From: Psychromonas ingrahamii 37
GTDB lineage: Bacteria > Pseudomonadota > Gammaproteobacteria > Enterobacterales > Psychromonadaceae
Reading direction: 5' to 3'
Assembly (NCBI RefSeq): GCF_000015285.1
Contig: NC_008709.1
Location: 558,001 to 622,000, forward strand
Length of the DNA stretch: 64,000 bases
The notes under the pieces were generated by a model, which made no database searches, was not told the origin of the DNA, and saw only the letters and a list, made by a program, of their open reading frames with translations. Position 1 is the first letter of the stretch, and each line of letters opens with the position of its first letter. Made by a program: the position numbers and the translations under genes. Below, one piece after another: positions 48,887 to 59,684 of this stretch.

Positions 48887-50574
48887 TGGCAACCAATAAT
48901 ATTAGTGGTCTGGCATCCAGTCTTGCCACACGTGGTTTACTCCCCTTTGATAAACTTCAGCAGATTACCAGCGCGGCACAGCAGGATAAAAAATCCCTGG
49001 TAAGTTATCTGGTCGACAACAAATTTATCGATAGCCTGACGCTGGCGGAGTTCTTCGAAATAGAATATGGTCTTCCGTTATTAGATGCATCTATCCTTGA
49101 TCTGGATGAAATACCGGAAAAATTTCTGAATAACAAGTTGATAGAAAAACACCATGCACTGCCGGTTTATGTGCAGGACAAAACCCTGTATATCGCCATG
49201 TCTGACCCCACTAATATTGCTGCGCTTGAAGACTTTGCTTTCAGCTTTGCTATCCATACCGATGCCCTGCTAGTGGAAGAGCAATACCTTGCTAAAGCCA
49301 TTGAAACCGTATTGGAAGATGATGTTGCTTCTTTGGGTGAAATGTCCGATATTGAGGATATTGAGGTTGATGATTCTGATTCGCGTCTGGATGAGGCGCA
49401 GGGTAACGGCAGTGATGATGCGCCTATTGTTAAATATATTAACAGCATTTTATTGGATGCGGTGCGCAAAGGGGCATCGGATCTGCACTTTGAACCCTAT
49501 GAAAAAACCTATCGTATTCGCTTTCGTGTTGACGGAATTTTACATCAAGTGGCCACGCCACCGGTGAATCTGGCCAACCGTTTTTCAGCCCGCCTTAAGG
49601 TTATGTCAAAACTGGATATCGCCGAGCGTCGTTTGCCGCAGGACGGGCGTATTAAACTTAAAATTACCAATAAACGCAGTGTGGATTTGCGTGTCAGTAC
49701 ACTGCCGACCATGTGGGGCGAAAAGGTGGTAATGCGTATTCTGGACTCATCGGGAGCGAACCTGAATATCGACAGTTTAGGCTACAATGATAAGCAGAAA
49801 GAAAGCTACCTTAGTGCTCTGGCAAAACCGCAGGGAATGATTTTAATCACTGGTCCGACTGGCAGTGGTAAAACTGTTTCTTTGTATAGCGGATTAAATA
49901 TTCTTAATACCGTGCAGCGTAATATTTCTACGGCGGAAGATCCGGTAGAGATTAATTTATCCGGTATTAATCAGGTGCAGATCAATACCAAAGCGGGATT
50001 AACCTTTGCCTCTGCATTGCGTTCTTTTCTACGTCAAGATCCCGATATTTTGATGGTTGGTGAAATTCGTGATTTAGAAACCGCTGAAATTGCGATCAAA
50101 GCCGCGCAAACCGGACATATGGTTTTGTCTACCCTGCATACCAACTCCGCTGCGGAAACCTTAACGCGTTTACTTAATATGGGTGTGCCCGCATTTAATG
50201 TCGCTTCTTCGGTGTCGCTGATTATCGCGCAGCGTTTGGCGCGGCGTTTATGCCCTGAGTGTAAAACCGAAGAGGTTTTTGAAACGCCGGAATTAAAAAC
50301 CATTGGGTTTACAGAAACCCAGATAGCTGCGGGTATCACGCTCTATAAACCCGTTGGTTGTTCAAAATGTACTGAAGGTTATAAAGGCCGAGTGGGTATC
50401 TACGAAGTGATGCAGATGAGCGAGACGATTGGTCACCTTATTTTAAACAATGGTAATGCTCCGGAGATCGCCAAGCTGGCCGAGGCCGAGGGGATGGATA
50501 CACTGCGTCAGTCAGCACTGCAGCAGGTGTTAAAGGGGATCACCAGTTTAACGGAAGTGACCCGGGTAACCTAA
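48886..50574 (+). CDS. pilB: type IV pilus extension ATPase
   Basis: This 562-residue cytoplasmic hexameric ATPase drives pilus growth. It has the N-terminal MshEN-like domain (residues 1-150), [21 protein letters not shown] near 198, Walker [13 protein letters not shown] near 325, [11 protein letters not shown] near 350, Walker [17 protein letters not shown] near 385, HLSTLHT-type box [10 protein letters not shown] near 410, and the four-cysteine zinc site CPEC...CSKC near 457-493. All key residues are present. Copies of its first ~410 bases lie behind each upstream pilin. Confidence 0.95.
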   Translation: MATNNISGLASSLATRGLLPFDKLQQITSAAQQDKKSLVSYLVDNKFIDSLTLAEFFEIEYGLPLLDASILDLDEIPEKFLNNKLIEKHHALPVYVQDKTLYIAMSDPTNIAALEDFAFSFAIHTDALLVEEQYLAKAIETVLEDDVASLGEMSDIEDIEVDDSDSRLDEAQGNGSDDAPIVKYINSILLDAVRKGASDLHFEPYEKTYRIRFRVDGILHQVATPPVNLANRFSARLKVMSKLDIAERRLPQDGRIKLKITNKRSVDLRVSTLPTMWGEKVVMRILDSSGANLNIDSLGYNDKQKESYLSALAKPQGMILITGPTGSGKTVSLYSGLNILNTVQRNISTAEDPVEINLSGINQVQINTKAGLTFASALRSFLRQDPDILMVGEIRDLETAEIAIKAAQTGHMVLSTLHTNSAAETLTRLLNMGVPAFNVASSVSLIIAQRLARRLCPECKTEEVFETPELKTIGFTETQIAAGITLYKPVGCSKCTEGYKGRVGIYEVMQMSETIGHLILNNGNAPEIAKLAEAEGMDTLRQSALQQVLKGITSLTEVTRVT

Positions 50575-51051
50575 ATTTTTAGGCTGTGAGTTAGAATCTG
50601 ACCGACAGTCTTAATTTTTCACCCTGTAACTGCTTTTCTCTTTATAAAGATCCTGCGCAATTTCAATAAACCAACCTGTTCTTCCCGAGATTTTTTAATC
50701 GGGGTATTAATTCGACAGACTCCAACAGTACTGAATGAAGGGGATTATATTAATCGGCCCACTAGCGCTTTTTTTATATCTGAGGCTGCGCTTTAAACAG
50801 GTCGTTCTATGATGTGACACGGTTAAAAACAGAGCTGAAAATTAGCTTGGCACAAGCAAAAAATCCCTATTTCCTCTGTTATCAGCGGCACTGTAAACGT
50901 ATATCTCAGCTGCTATGATTGCTTTTTATGGCTATTTTCTCACTGCCTTTATGTGATTAATGTGCTATTATTTTCGATTTTTAAATGAGATTGTGAAGCT
51001 TATTAAAAAACAAAAATTGCTGACCTATAGAATCATTAAGGAAGATTAATT
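50575..51051. other. 477-base gap between pilB and pilC
   Basis: No ORF, RNA or repeat is evident. pilB and pilC are normally adjacent or overlapping, so this gap is unusual; a promoter for pilC is likely. TTAAGGAAGATTA before pilC is its ribosome site and resembles the one in front of the pilins. Confidence 0.4.
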
Positions 51052-52284
51052 ATGGCTGTAAAAAAGAAAACTAAAGGACCAGTCATTGATACTTTTAAAT
51101 GGAAAGGCCTTAATCGTAAGGGCGCTGCAGTATCAGGCGAAATACAGGCTGAGAGTGTTGCAGAAGTTAAAATTGAACTGCGTAAGCAGAAGATTAATGT
51201 CACTAAAATACAGAAAAAATCCAAACCACTTTTCTCCTTCGGTAATAAAATAAAACCCATGGATATTGCGATTATTTCTCGCCAGATAGCCACTATGCTC
51301 GGAGCAGGTGTACCTTTAGTACAAGGTTTACAATTAATTGCCAAAAGCAGCGAAAAACCGGCATCGCGAAAATTAATGAGCACAATTTCTCAAGAGGTGG
51401 CAACGGGCACACCACTTTCACAAACCCTGCGTGGTCATTCCCTTTATTTTGATGATTTATACTGCGATCTTGTTTATGCCGGTGAGCAGTCTGGTGCATT
51501 AGATACAATTTACGACCGTATCTCTATTTATAAAGAAAAATCTGAAATTTTAAAATCAAAAATTAAAAAAGCGATGTTTTATCCAGCGGCGGTACTAACG
51601 GTTGCCGGCCTGGTCACTCTGCTTTTACTGCTCTTTGTTATTCCGCAGTTTAAAGATATCTTTGAAGGTTTTGGCGCAGAGCTACCCGCTTTTACGCTGT
51701 TTGTACTGGGCATTTCCGACTTTGTACAGTCTTACTGGTATATGATAGTCGGAGTGGTAATCGTTTTTCTCTATCTGTTTAAAAAGGCGTATCGCCGCTC
51801 GCAGAAAGTGCGTGACAATACCGATAGATTTGTTCTTAAGATACCAGTGATCAGTACCATTTTAGATAAAGCGGCGGTGGCACGTTTTGCAAGAACCCTT
51901 TCTACTACCTTTGCTGCCGGTATTCCTTTGGTTGACGGGCTAGTTTCCGCTGCGGGCGCTTCCGGAAATTATATTTATCGCACTGCGATTCTCAACGTGC
52001 GTGCGGAGGTAATTGCAGGCATGCAGATGCACATCGCCATGAAAACGACCACTGTTTTCCCCGATATGATAACCCAGATGGTGATGATCGGTGAAGAGGC
52101 GGGTAATTTGGATGGTATGTTAAGCAAGGTTGCTGATATCTATGAACAGCAGGTTGATGATGCTGTTGATTCCTTAACCAGCCTGTTGGAGCCGATGATC
52201 ATGGTGGTTTTAGGGGTAGTGGTCGGCGGTTTGATTGTGGCTATGTATTTACCGATCTTCGCGTTAGGTACCGTTGTTGGTTAA
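51052..52284 (+). CDS. pilC: type IV pilus inner-membrane platform protein
   Basis: This 410-residue protein has two T2SSF domains, each with ARFARTLSTTFAAGIPLVDGL or AIISRQIATMLGAGVPLVQG near its start (residues 68 and 273). Three membrane helices are near residues 178, 226 and 385. It anchors PilB and the growing pilus. The prepilin peptidase gene pilD, often next, is not in the window; an insertion-sequence remnant follows instead. Confidence 0.93.
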   Translation: MAVKKKTKGPVIDTFKWKGLNRKGAAVSGEIQAESVAEVKIELRKQKINVTKIQKKSKPLFSFGNKIKPMDIAIISRQIATMLGAGVPLVQGLQLIAKSSEKPASRKLMSTISQEVATGTPLSQTLRGHSLYFDDLYCDLVYAGEQSGALDTIYDRISIYKEKSEILKSKIKKAMFYPAAVLTVAGLVTLLLLLFVIPQFKDIFEGFGAELPAFTLFVLGISDFVQSYWYMIVGVVIVFLYLFKKAYRRSQKVRDNTDRFVLKIPVISTILDKAAVARFARTLSTTFAAGIPLVDGLVSAAGASGNYIYRTAILNVRAEVIAGMQMHIAMKTTTVFPDMITQMVMIGEEAGNLDGMLSKVADIYEQQVDDAVDSLTSLLEPMIMVVLGVVVGGLIVAMYLPIFALGTVVG

Positions 52285-52352
52285 CGGTTATTCATAATCG
52301 TTTCATGCATGTAAGAAAAGGGCTGTAACGTCTTTCTGTGCTTAGTTTTTTC

Positions 52353-52398
52353 TTTTTCTTAGGATAAAATAAAACCTTTCATTTTATCCTAAGAAAAA
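52353..52398. terminator. 18-bp perfect AT-rich palindrome downstream of pilC
   Basis: TTTTTCTTAGGATAAAAT (52353-52370) pairs perfectly with ATTTTATCCTAAGAAAAA (52381-52398) around a ten-base loop. It lies 69 bases past the pilC stop. It could end transcription, but the unusual length and mirror T/A ends also fit a small mobile element. Confidence 0.65.
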
Positions 52399-52506
52399 GC
52401 TGGATTATCCATGTAAAGAATAATATTAGTTACAAAATTATTGACCTCTTTGCATAAAAAAAGCGAGTGCCTCTGGTCTTAATTTACGGTAATTATTTTT
52501 AGGTTT

Positions 52507-52680
52507 TTAGTACCGTGTTGCCATATTTTCAATTGTACGGATGAGCATAAAATTCCCTCGCTTTAATACGTTGCGCATCAAAATACTAAAGCAAATCTCT
52601 ATTTGATTCATCCATGAAGTATGTTTTGGTGTGTAATTTAAAAAAATCTTGTGCTATTTGTGGTTTAAAGACTCTGCTTG
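52507..52680 (-). pseudogene. IS630-family transposase C-terminal remnant
   Basis: The minus strand reads FLNYTPKHTSWMNQIEICFS, then ILMRNVLKRGNF and IENMATRY with a stop, close to the C-terminal block of IS630/Tc1 transposases that holds the catalytic Glu (NQIE). A TAG precedes it and the rest of the gene is missing. A separate broken stretch (MPTLLIATDNTEEA..., SESLARHVAERSGFEGSLAL) at about 52690-52868 on the same strand is not recognised. Confidence 0.7.
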
Positions 52681-52887
52681 GCTAATCTGGTCTTTTAAGA
52701 TCCCTGATTTTCCCTTAATGCCAGACTTCCTTCAAATCCACTTCGTTCTGCAACATGACGAGCTAAACTTTCTGATTGACGAGAGTTTAAATTTTTGGCC
52801 AGTACGTCTTTGACTTCTCAGGCTTCTTCAGTGTTATCTGTTGCTATCAGTAGGGTGGGCATTTTTTATTACTCCAGCTATAAAAAA

Positions 52888-54108
52888 CTAATCATATGGT
52901 GTAATGAGATTTACCCTGTTCGCTTCCCATTTTATGATCCAATCGTGAATTTCATCTGCTGGCATGGGTTTCGCGATGTAGTAACCTTGGGCGAGGTCGC
53001 AGCCTGAGCTACGTATAAAATCCCAGTCAGCTTGATCCTCTACACCTTCCGCCACTGATTTCATGCCGAGTTGTTGAGCCAAACTCAGGCTTGCGTTATA
53101 AATACTGCATAATTTTTCGTTGCTGGCGGCACCATGGACAAAGCCTTGATCGACTTTAAGCTCATTAAAGGGCAAGTCTAGCAACTGCATCAGCGATGAA
53201 TGCCCGGTGCCAAAGTCGTCAATCGATAAGTGGAAACGTTTTAGGCGCAAACGGGTGAGGACTTCCATTGGCGTAGTTAAACTCTTAATTAACCGGCTTT
53301 CAGTTACTTCCAATACTATGTCGTCCGGTATGATACCTGCAGTGGCGGCAGCCGTCGTGACGTAATCTGTAAACTCCAGTGAATCAAGATTTTCCATGGA
53401 AAGGTTAACAGCTACTCGCAGACTCAAGCCCGCATCTAGCCAAATTTTGGTTTGAGAGAATGCGTCACTGATGACCTCTCGTGTCAGGTCGTTAATCAGT
53501 CCATTATCTTCAGCCACACCAATAAATTGATCTGGAAAAACCAGTCCATCTTGGGGGTGACGCCAGCGCACTAGGGTCTCGACGCCCATTACCTTGCCGT
53601 TGGCCACATCTACTTTGGGCTGGTAGTAATTCACTAGTTGGTGATTGACTATGGCTGCACGCACATCGTCGGCACCATAAATTTTCTTCACGGCCGGTGG
53701 ATTTACATAGCTGGGGGGCTCCCAGCTATCGATGAGGATCGACAAATCTTTTGGATTAATGGGTTTTTGCAAGGAGCCAAGCAGCGGTATGTTGTGCGCC
53801 CTCACCAGTCTTTCTACGGATTGCAACATACGAGCATCTTCGCCACTCACCAGAATAATACTGCCGGAATAAGATTTTCCAGCCAAGTGTCGTACGACCT
53901 CTATGCCGTCCATTTCTGGCATATTGAGATCGAGCAGGATTAAATTCGTTTGACTACTCGCACTATCTAACGATGCTAAGGCCTTTTTCCCGTTGTCATA
54001 AATTGTCGGCTGATTAAATCCCAAGCTAATCAACATATGTTCAAGCAGTTTGAGCATAAAGGGCTGATCATCGATGATCAAAATGTTGAGGGACGATTTA
54101 CTAACCAT
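52888..54108 (-). CDS. response regulator with EAL (c-di-GMP phosphodiesterase) output
   Basis: Residues 1-130 are a receiver domain with IDDQPFM, the phosphoacceptor Asp in LILLDLNMP near 58 and LQKPI for the conserved Lys. Residues about 152-400 are an EAL domain: GVETLVRWRHP (ETL in place of EAL; the metal Glu is kept), VNLSMENL, LEVTES, IDDFGTGHSSL, KVDQGFVHG and SVAEGVED. Most catalytic residues are there, so it likely degrades c-di-GMP. It lies 49 bases after the hybrid kinase and is probably its partner. Confidence 0.88.
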   Translation of the reverse strand: MVSKSSLNILIIDDQPFMLKLLEHMLISLGFNQPTIYDNGKKALASLDSASSQTNLILLDLNMPEMDGIEVVRHLAGKSYSGSIILVSGEDARMLQSVERLVRAHNIPLLGSLQKPINPKDLSILIDSWEPPSYVNPPAVKKIYGADDVRAAIVNHQLVNYYQPKVDVANGKVMGVETLVRWRHPQDGLVFPDQFIGVAEDNGLINDLTREVISDAFSQTKIWLDAGLSLRVAVNLSMENLDSLEFTDYVTTAAATAGIIPDDIVLEVTESRLIKSLTTPMEVLTRLRLKRFHLSIDDFGTGHSSLMQLLDLPFNELKVDQGFVHGAASNEKLCSIYNASLSLAQQLGMKSVAEGVEDQADWDFIRSSGCDLAQGYYIAKPMPADEIHDWIIKWEANRVNLITPYD

Positions 54109-54157
54109 AATTACTTCCTTTTTATATTTTTATATTATTATATTTAATTTCAGTTGC

Positions 54158-57100
54158 TTATAGCTTATCTAAATATTTTTTAACGGTGGCCATTTCCACC
54201 TCAAAACGAAGCTTTAATACTGTTAGGGCCTCAAGCTGATTGGCTTTAGCCGCCAGCTCTATTTCTTCACACAATTCGCCCAAAACCATTGCGCCTACAG
54301 CGCGGGATGATGATTTTAGTTTGTGCGCCGCAGCCTGGGCTTGCACTACCTCGCCGTTGGCACAGGCGGTTGTTAACTCTGTGGCAATCATTGTTGCGCT
54401 ATCATTAAAATGCTGCAGAAAGTCTTTGATTATCTCAGGGTCATCGCCTACCAGCGCTGTAAGTACACTTACATCCACTGGTTTTGCTGCAGCAAGCGGC
54501 AGCCATTTCTCTAAGATGACCATCAGACTTTCTAATGGCACTGGCTTGCTAATATAATCATCCATACCAACATCGAGACAGTGTTGTGCTTCGCCTTTCA
54601 GCGCGTTAGCGGTGATCGCTATGATTGGGAGATGACGGTGGTCATTTTCTTCGGCGCGGATGGCGGCGGTCAGTTCATAGCCATCCATCTTGGGCATGTG
54701 CAAATCAGTTAACAGCAGGGCATAATCGCCGCTGTGCGAATGGGCCAATGCTTCAATGCCATTACTGGTAATATCAGCTGCAAAGCCAAGTAAGGCAAGC
54801 TGCTGCACAATCACCTTCTGGTTGATTTGGTTATCATCTGCTACCAGAATCAATCTGCCTTGCGCTAGCGCGTCGCTACGCAAAGGTGCCACGAATGATT
54901 GCTCACCTTTGCCTACATGCAGCCTTTCTACTTCCGGCTCCGCCAGCCCTGCAGCAATGGCGACCGCTTGCAGCACGGTCTGCCGCATCAGGACATTACC
55001 ATCCACAACAACGCTTAAATCGATATCTTGCCAACGCGGGCATCGACGTTTACCGCGCCCGATAATGACAAAACGAATAGCCTGTTCTGGTTGGGCACTT
55101 GCGATGAGGCGGAGTTCCTCCGAGGATGGAGGGTTATTGCTGGCGTCAACCAGCCATACCGACAGTCCAGATGTCGTCGTAACGGCCTGCTTCTGTGCTA
55201 CCGCCAAGCTGGGGGACTGATTGACCACTGCACCAGCGGCGCTCAGATAGGCAGCCAGATGATCAGCCAGCCCCTCTGAGTCACCTATCACTAAGCAGGA
55301 AAGCCCAGTGAATAGATCGGGAGTTATCCCTGTCCACGCCTCTGGTTGGGGTTGTTCTAGATCTATGTCAGTTATGGCCTCCAGAGGCAAGTGCACGCTG
55401 AAAATAGAGCCTTTATTCAGTGTGCTCTGCACGGTAATTTCACCACCCATCAATTGCACTAAATTACGGGCGATAGTGATTCCTAATCCCGTACCACCGA
55501 AGCGTCGAGTCGTCGTGACATCGGCTTGGTAAAATGGCATAAATAATTTTGATAGGGCGGACTCATTCATGCCGATACCGTTATCAATCACGCGGATCTC
55601 CAACATGGTCGGGTCTGTCATCAAGGCCTGTACCGAAACGCGGCCGGGGCGATCTGACCCGCTGGAAAACTTGATGGCATTATTGGTCAGATTAACTACA
55701 ATCTGGCGCAGACGATTGGCGTCTCCTAGGGTGATGTCAGGAATCGCGGGATCAGTGAACAGCGTCAGTTCTACCTTTTTCTTCTCAGCCAAATGAGCCA
55801 GCATAAAGCAAGCCTTCTCTACTACTTCGGCTACGGCCATGGGTGCATACTCAATGTCCAGTTTGCCAGCTTCAATTTTAGAGAAATCGAGAATATCTTC
55901 GATGATTGACAGCAATGAAAACGCAGAATCACGGATGGTATCAACCATGTCGACCTGGAAACCCTTGAGGCTGCTTTGTTGCAGCACATCCACCATACCA
56001 ATCACGCCGTTCATGGGGGTTCTGATTTCGTGGCTCATGGCCGCGAGGAACTGTGACTTGGCAAGGTTAGCCTTTTCCGCCTCGGTCTTGGCGGAAATTA
56101 GCGCCTGCTTGGCTCGTTTTTGTTCGGTTATATCACGGACAACACTAGCGAAAAGTTTCTTTTCGCCCAGAAGTACTTTACTCACTCCCAATTCCATTGG
56201 GAAAATACTACCATTCTTGCGTTTCCCCTCAATTATGCGGTCAATACCAACTATTTTTGCCTCACCAGTGATATTGAAATGCTCAATATAACCGTCATGC
56301 TGACTACGATAAGATTCAGGCATCAGCATTGTGATGTTATGCCCAATCACTTCAGTCGCACTATAGCCAAAAATGTGTTCGGCCGCTGGATTGATGCTCT
56401 CTACAATGCCATATTCATTGATGGTGATGATGCCGTCCACTACCGTGTTGAGAATAGCTTCTATCAGGGCTGCACTATCCTGTAGTTGTTCTGTAGCAAA
56501 CTTCTGTTTGGTGATATCCTGATGCGTTCCACACATCAAGAGTGGTTTGCCATCGGCAGTCCATGTCGTTACCTTTCCCCGGGCTAACACCCAAACCCAG
56601 CCTCCCTTTTTATGTCGCATCCGTGTTTCGTATTCGTAATAATCTAACTCGCCTGATAAATGTTTTTGTAAACGTTTTATCGATAGCTCCTTGTCTTCTG
56701 GGTGAATAAATTTAAGCCACGTTTCAAAAGAAGTAGGCCCAAGCTCGCTTAGTTCATAACCAAGGACTCTGGGCCAATGGTCATTAAAGAAGGCTTCACC
56801 TGTCTGAATATTCCATTGCCAAGTGCCGGAATTTGTTGCATCAATGATGTCACTTAAGCGTTGTCGCTCGATGCTCAATTCTTTATTTATATAGCGTGCC
56901 GTATTAATAGCACGTTCTCGTCCCGACACGAGGAACCAAATCAATACAGTGAAAAAGACGCTTAGGATTATCCCAATACTTGCAACTAAATTTGGACTAA
57001 CAGCCCTAATACGTGAAGTCATTGAATCTAAAGGGCGGATCTGAACAGTCCATGGATGGTCGGCAATATGTAAGATACGAGTAGCCTCAAACTCGTTAGT

Positions 57101-57925
57101 CGTCGCAACATTAACGGCACTAGAATCATACAGTAACGCTTCATTCGACATAGTTTCACCATCGAATATCTGAATGTCCATATCGTTAGCCCGTTCACCA
57201 AAGAGCCCTTCCATAAGATCATTCATCCGAAAAGGTGAATATACCCAGCCAAGGATATGCGCTTGCCGTTCTGCTAGGGTGTCGTTGTTAGTACCATTCT
57301 GATAGATAGGTACATACATCAAAAATCCAGCTTGGTCTTGCTTGCCAGTCTCCTGTACCAGCTTTATTTTTCCAGACAGCTGAGGCAGACCAGTATCAAT
57401 GGCTTTTTGCATGGCGGCATGTCGCACTGACTCACTGAACATATCATAGCCGAATGCACGCAGATTACGATCAACCAATGGCTCTAGGTAGATGATAGCG
57501 GTGGAAATATCACCCTGCCCCTTAGGCCAAATAGTGTATTCAGGGAACCCTTCGCTACGAATGGATGCAACGTGCTGAGTTATTGTTGATGGTATAATTA
57601 GGGAGAATCCTACACCTTGTATGCCAGGATAGTTCTTAGTTAAATTGAGCGTCGCAATATATTTTTTGAATTCCTCACGTTCGATATTGTTTGAGGCGAT
57701 GAATAAACCACTCGCACCGTACAACACCTGCTGATAAATATGCATGCGATTATTGATAAGGCTGATTGCCTCGCGTACACGAAAATCAAAATAGGTCTGC
57801 GTGTTTTTTTTGAGTTCAATCTTGGCGGTATTGAATGCCACATAGGTCATGAAAAACGTGATCAACAGCGTTAACAACGGCATTGCCGCAGCTAAATTAA
57901 AGTGAAAGTATTTAGTGATTTTCAT
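54158..57925 (-). CDS. CHASE-PAS-PAS hybrid sensor histidine kinase with REC and HPt
   Basis: This 1255-residue protein, in order: a membrane helix near 15-32; a periplasmic CHASE domain (GASGLFIASNNIEREEFKKY); a second helix near 312-334; two PAS domains (about 345-595); HisKA with FLAAMSHEIRTPMNG near 627; HATPase with NNAIKFSSG, DNGIGM and GGTGLGI (745-810); a degenerate receiver (LVIGDSEGL, about 878-1000) lacking the normal Asp pocket; a real receiver (VADDNQINQ, LLLTDLHMPKMDGYE near 1070); and an HPt domain (AHKLKSSSRAVGA near 1202). It senses a small extracellular or periplasmic signal and phosphorelays, probably to the EAL protein beside it. Confidence 0.92.
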   Translation of the reverse strand: MKITKYFHFNLAAAMPLLTLLITFFMTYVAFNTAKIELKKNTQTYFDFRVREAISLINNRMHIYQQVLYGASGLFIASNNIEREEFKKYIATLNLTKNYPGIQGVGFSLIIPSTITQHVASIRSEGFPEYTIWPKGQGDISTAIIYLEPLVDRNLRAFGYDMFSESVRHAAMQKAIDTGLPQLSGKIKLVQETGKQDQAGFLMYVPIYQNGTNNDTLAERQAHILGWVYSPFRMNDLMEGLFGERANDMDIQIFDGETMSNEALLYDSSAVNVATTNEFEATRILHIADHPWTVQIRPLDSMTSRIRAVSPNLVASIGIILSVFFTVLIWFLVSGRERAINTARYINKELSIERQRLSDIIDATNSGTWQWNIQTGEAFFNDHWPRVLGYELSELGPTSFETWLKFIHPEDKELSIKRLQKHLSGELDYYEYETRMRHKKGGWVWVLARGKVTTWTADGKPLLMCGTHQDITKQKFATEQLQDSAALIEAILNTVVDGIITINEYGIVESINPAAEHIFGYSATEVIGHNITMLMPESYRSQHDGYIEHFNITGEAKIVGIDRIIEGKRKNGSIFPMELGVSKVLLGEKKLFASVVRDITEQKRAKQALISAKTEAEKANLAKSQFLAAMSHEIRTPMNGVIGMVDVLQQSSLKGFQVDMVDTIRDSAFSLLSIIEDILDFSKIEAGKLDIEYAPMAVAEVVEKACFMLAHLAEKKKVELTLFTDPAIPDITLGDANRLRQIVVNLTNNAIKFSSGSDRPGRVSVQALMTDPTMLEIRVIDNGIGMNESALSKLFMPFYQADVTTTRRFGGTGLGITIARNLVQLMGGEITVQSTLNKGSIFSVHLPLEAITDIDLEQPQPEAWTGITPDLFTGLSCLVIGDSEGLADHLAAYLSAAGAVVNQSPSLAVAQKQAVTTTSGLSVWLVDASNNPPSSEELRLIASAQPEQAIRFVIIGRGKRRCPRWQDIDLSVVVDGNVLMRQTVLQAVAIAAGLAEPEVERLHVGKGEQSFVAPLRSDALAQGRLILVADDNQINQKVIVQQLALLGFAADITSNGIEALAHSHSGDYALLLTDLHMPKMDGYELTAAIRAEENDHRHLPIIAITANALKGEAQHCLDVGMDDYISKPVPLESLMVILEKWLPLAAAKPVDVSVLTALVGDDPEIIKDFLQHFNDSATMIATELTTACANGEVVQAQAAAHKLKSSSRAVGAMVLGELCEEIELAAKANQLEALTVLKLRFEVEMATVKKYLDKL

Positions 57926-59023
57926 TACAGTTTTATCATTTATGAGTGGGGCCTCACTTACAATAAGGCAAAAGTATTAGTGATATCAGTATCGACAACA
58001 GCATAAAGAATTTAATTTTATGATTTTTGAACCATGTAGGGGTGATTACATGACAAAAGTGGAGCTATATTAGGTGTTCAACTATCTTCGTAGCTAGGGA
58101 CCATTAAGTAAAAATGAATACTTTTTCTGTATCAATCAGTTAATTTCAAATCACCTCATAGTGATTCTAGCCGATGTGAAAAACTTGTTTATTTTCAGTT
58201 GGGTAGGTGTCTAACTATATTGCAAATACAGCAGGCTTGCGTAGAAACCTGTAGCTGAGAAGGCTTGGTTATTCCTTTCACCTAAATTACCGTCCACTCG
58301 AGCCACTGCACTGAAGATCCGATCTATTGATAAATGATGCTGCTTGTGGATTAAACTGGTCAGATGCAACGGATATATTACATCTTCCTGTTAATTTTTC
58401 AAAGTTTAGTTTCTTTCTGGGGTATTCGTTGATACATCTGAAACGGTATTAAGTTTTGCTTGTGAATATATTGGTGAGCATGTTCGCTTGGGCAAATATT
58501 GTGTCAATAATCGTTTCATTTTAATAGTGGTCAGGGCTTGTAAGAGGGTTTTATTTTACGCTTTAAATGCTTACCTGTTTTTAGTCATTCACTTGGATTT
58601 TTGCCGTTTGAAAGCAGATTAAATTATACAAGCGTAAGGCGGTCTATCATTCTTGTTGGATTGGCCTCTGGTTTTTTACTGCCGCAGAGCTGATTTATTC
58701 AACAAGGCATTAAGCCTGATTCCGTATAGTGGCGTGAATATGGCGCTAACTTATTAACGCACTGCTGTTGTTACAGTAGTCGTTATCTGTAATGCCAAGG
58801 TTACAGCAGTAACCCATGGAATTCGTGAAATCTGAAGACGTTTTACACACTGTTTAATAGTGATTCTCAACGCGTGGTATTTTTAGAAACATTTGAGTGC
58901 TCAGAAAAGCAGAGGACTTGCCACTATCCCGGCACAGGGCTTAACATTTATGACTGCAGCTATTGAGCGTTATGCCTATATTGTCTACAATAGCCCACTT
59001 TTTATTTACTACAGGTCATAAAC
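57926..59023. other. 1.1-kb gap without recognisable genes
   Basis: Both strands are full of stops; no ORF, RNA or repeat family could be recognised. It must contain the promoters of the kinase (minus) and of the DUF3297 gene (plus). It may be decayed coding DNA. Confidence 0.4.
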
Positions 59024-59272
59024 ATGAACGACACTAAATCGCTACCAGCTTTACCTGATCGCCTTTCGGTTAATCCCCGTAGCCGACATCATGTGGAAGA
59101 AATTTGCGAGCATGGCATTGGTATTATGCTCAATGGCAAAGAGCGTTTTGATGTTGAGGAATATTGTATCAGTGAAGGTTGGGTAAAAATTCCGTCGCTC
59201 AAAGCGTTGGACCGTCGTGGACAACCACTTCTGATGACGCGAAAAGGAACGGTTGAAGCATTTTATCGTTAA
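59024..59272 (+). CDS. DUF3297 family protein
   Basis: The 82-residue sequence LPALPDRLSVNPRSRHHVEEI, then GIGIMLNGKERFDVEEYCISE and the end LLMTRKGTVEAFYR, is the whole of the DUF3297 family. It is a soluble protein of unknown function widespread in proteobacteria. It is monocistronic, with a hairpin downstream. Confidence 0.88.
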   Translation: MNDTKSLPALPDRLSVNPRSRHHVEEICEHGIGIMLNGKERFDVEEYCISEGWVKIPSLKALDRRGQPLLMTRKGTVEAFYR

Positions 59273-59377
59273 TACCTATCAATGAAAAACCGATAACTTG
59301 GTCAACGCGAATCCCCTTACTGAGTTAGCGTAATAGTTAAGTGGTTTTGAAATACGACTTACTATTATCGCCCAAAA

Positions 59378-59412
59378 AGGGCCTAGAGAAATTTAGGCCC
59401 TATCTGTTCTTT
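59378..59412 (+). terminator. hairpin after the DUF3297 gene
   Basis: AGGGCCTA (59378-59385) pairs perfectly with TAGGCCCT (59394-59401), loop GAGAAATT, followed by ATCTGTTCTTT. It lies about 105 bases past the stop. Confidence 0.65.
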
Positions 59413-59684
59413 CATGACTCAGCTTATTTTTTCCGATCCGCTATTTCAGGCAATAGTATCTTTATTTAATCTAAATATATGTCTTCAATTTAGTTGGACT
59501 TTCTAATTATTTCTAGAGAGTTAAATACCATGCTTTATTAACTCAGGGTGACACAGTTTAGCTAAATGCTTAAAAAACTTAAGCTATACTTGAAAGAGGA
59601 GAAATCTTTGCGGAAACAAAAAAATTGATCTGCCAAATAAAATAAAAATTGCATGTGAGACTGATAAGTTGGACGCTACACTAA

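Larger units (their letters stand above)
43640..49300 (+). repeat. five-copy tandem array of pilin plus pilB 5' segment
   Basis: Pilin starts (MKK codon) lie at 43686, 44675, 45758, 47080 and 48497, spaced about 1.0 to 1.4 kb apart. Each copy has a related 5' region (TTTAAATAA...TTAATTATTAAGGA), a pilin and the beginning of pilB; only the last has the whole pilB. Divergence between copies shows the array is old. Confidence 0.85.

Noticed and set aside
55028..56291. ORFs on the plus strand opposite the hybrid kinase
   Set aside because: The minus frame has complete kinase, receiver and HPt motifs; the opposing frames have no family features or ribosome sites.
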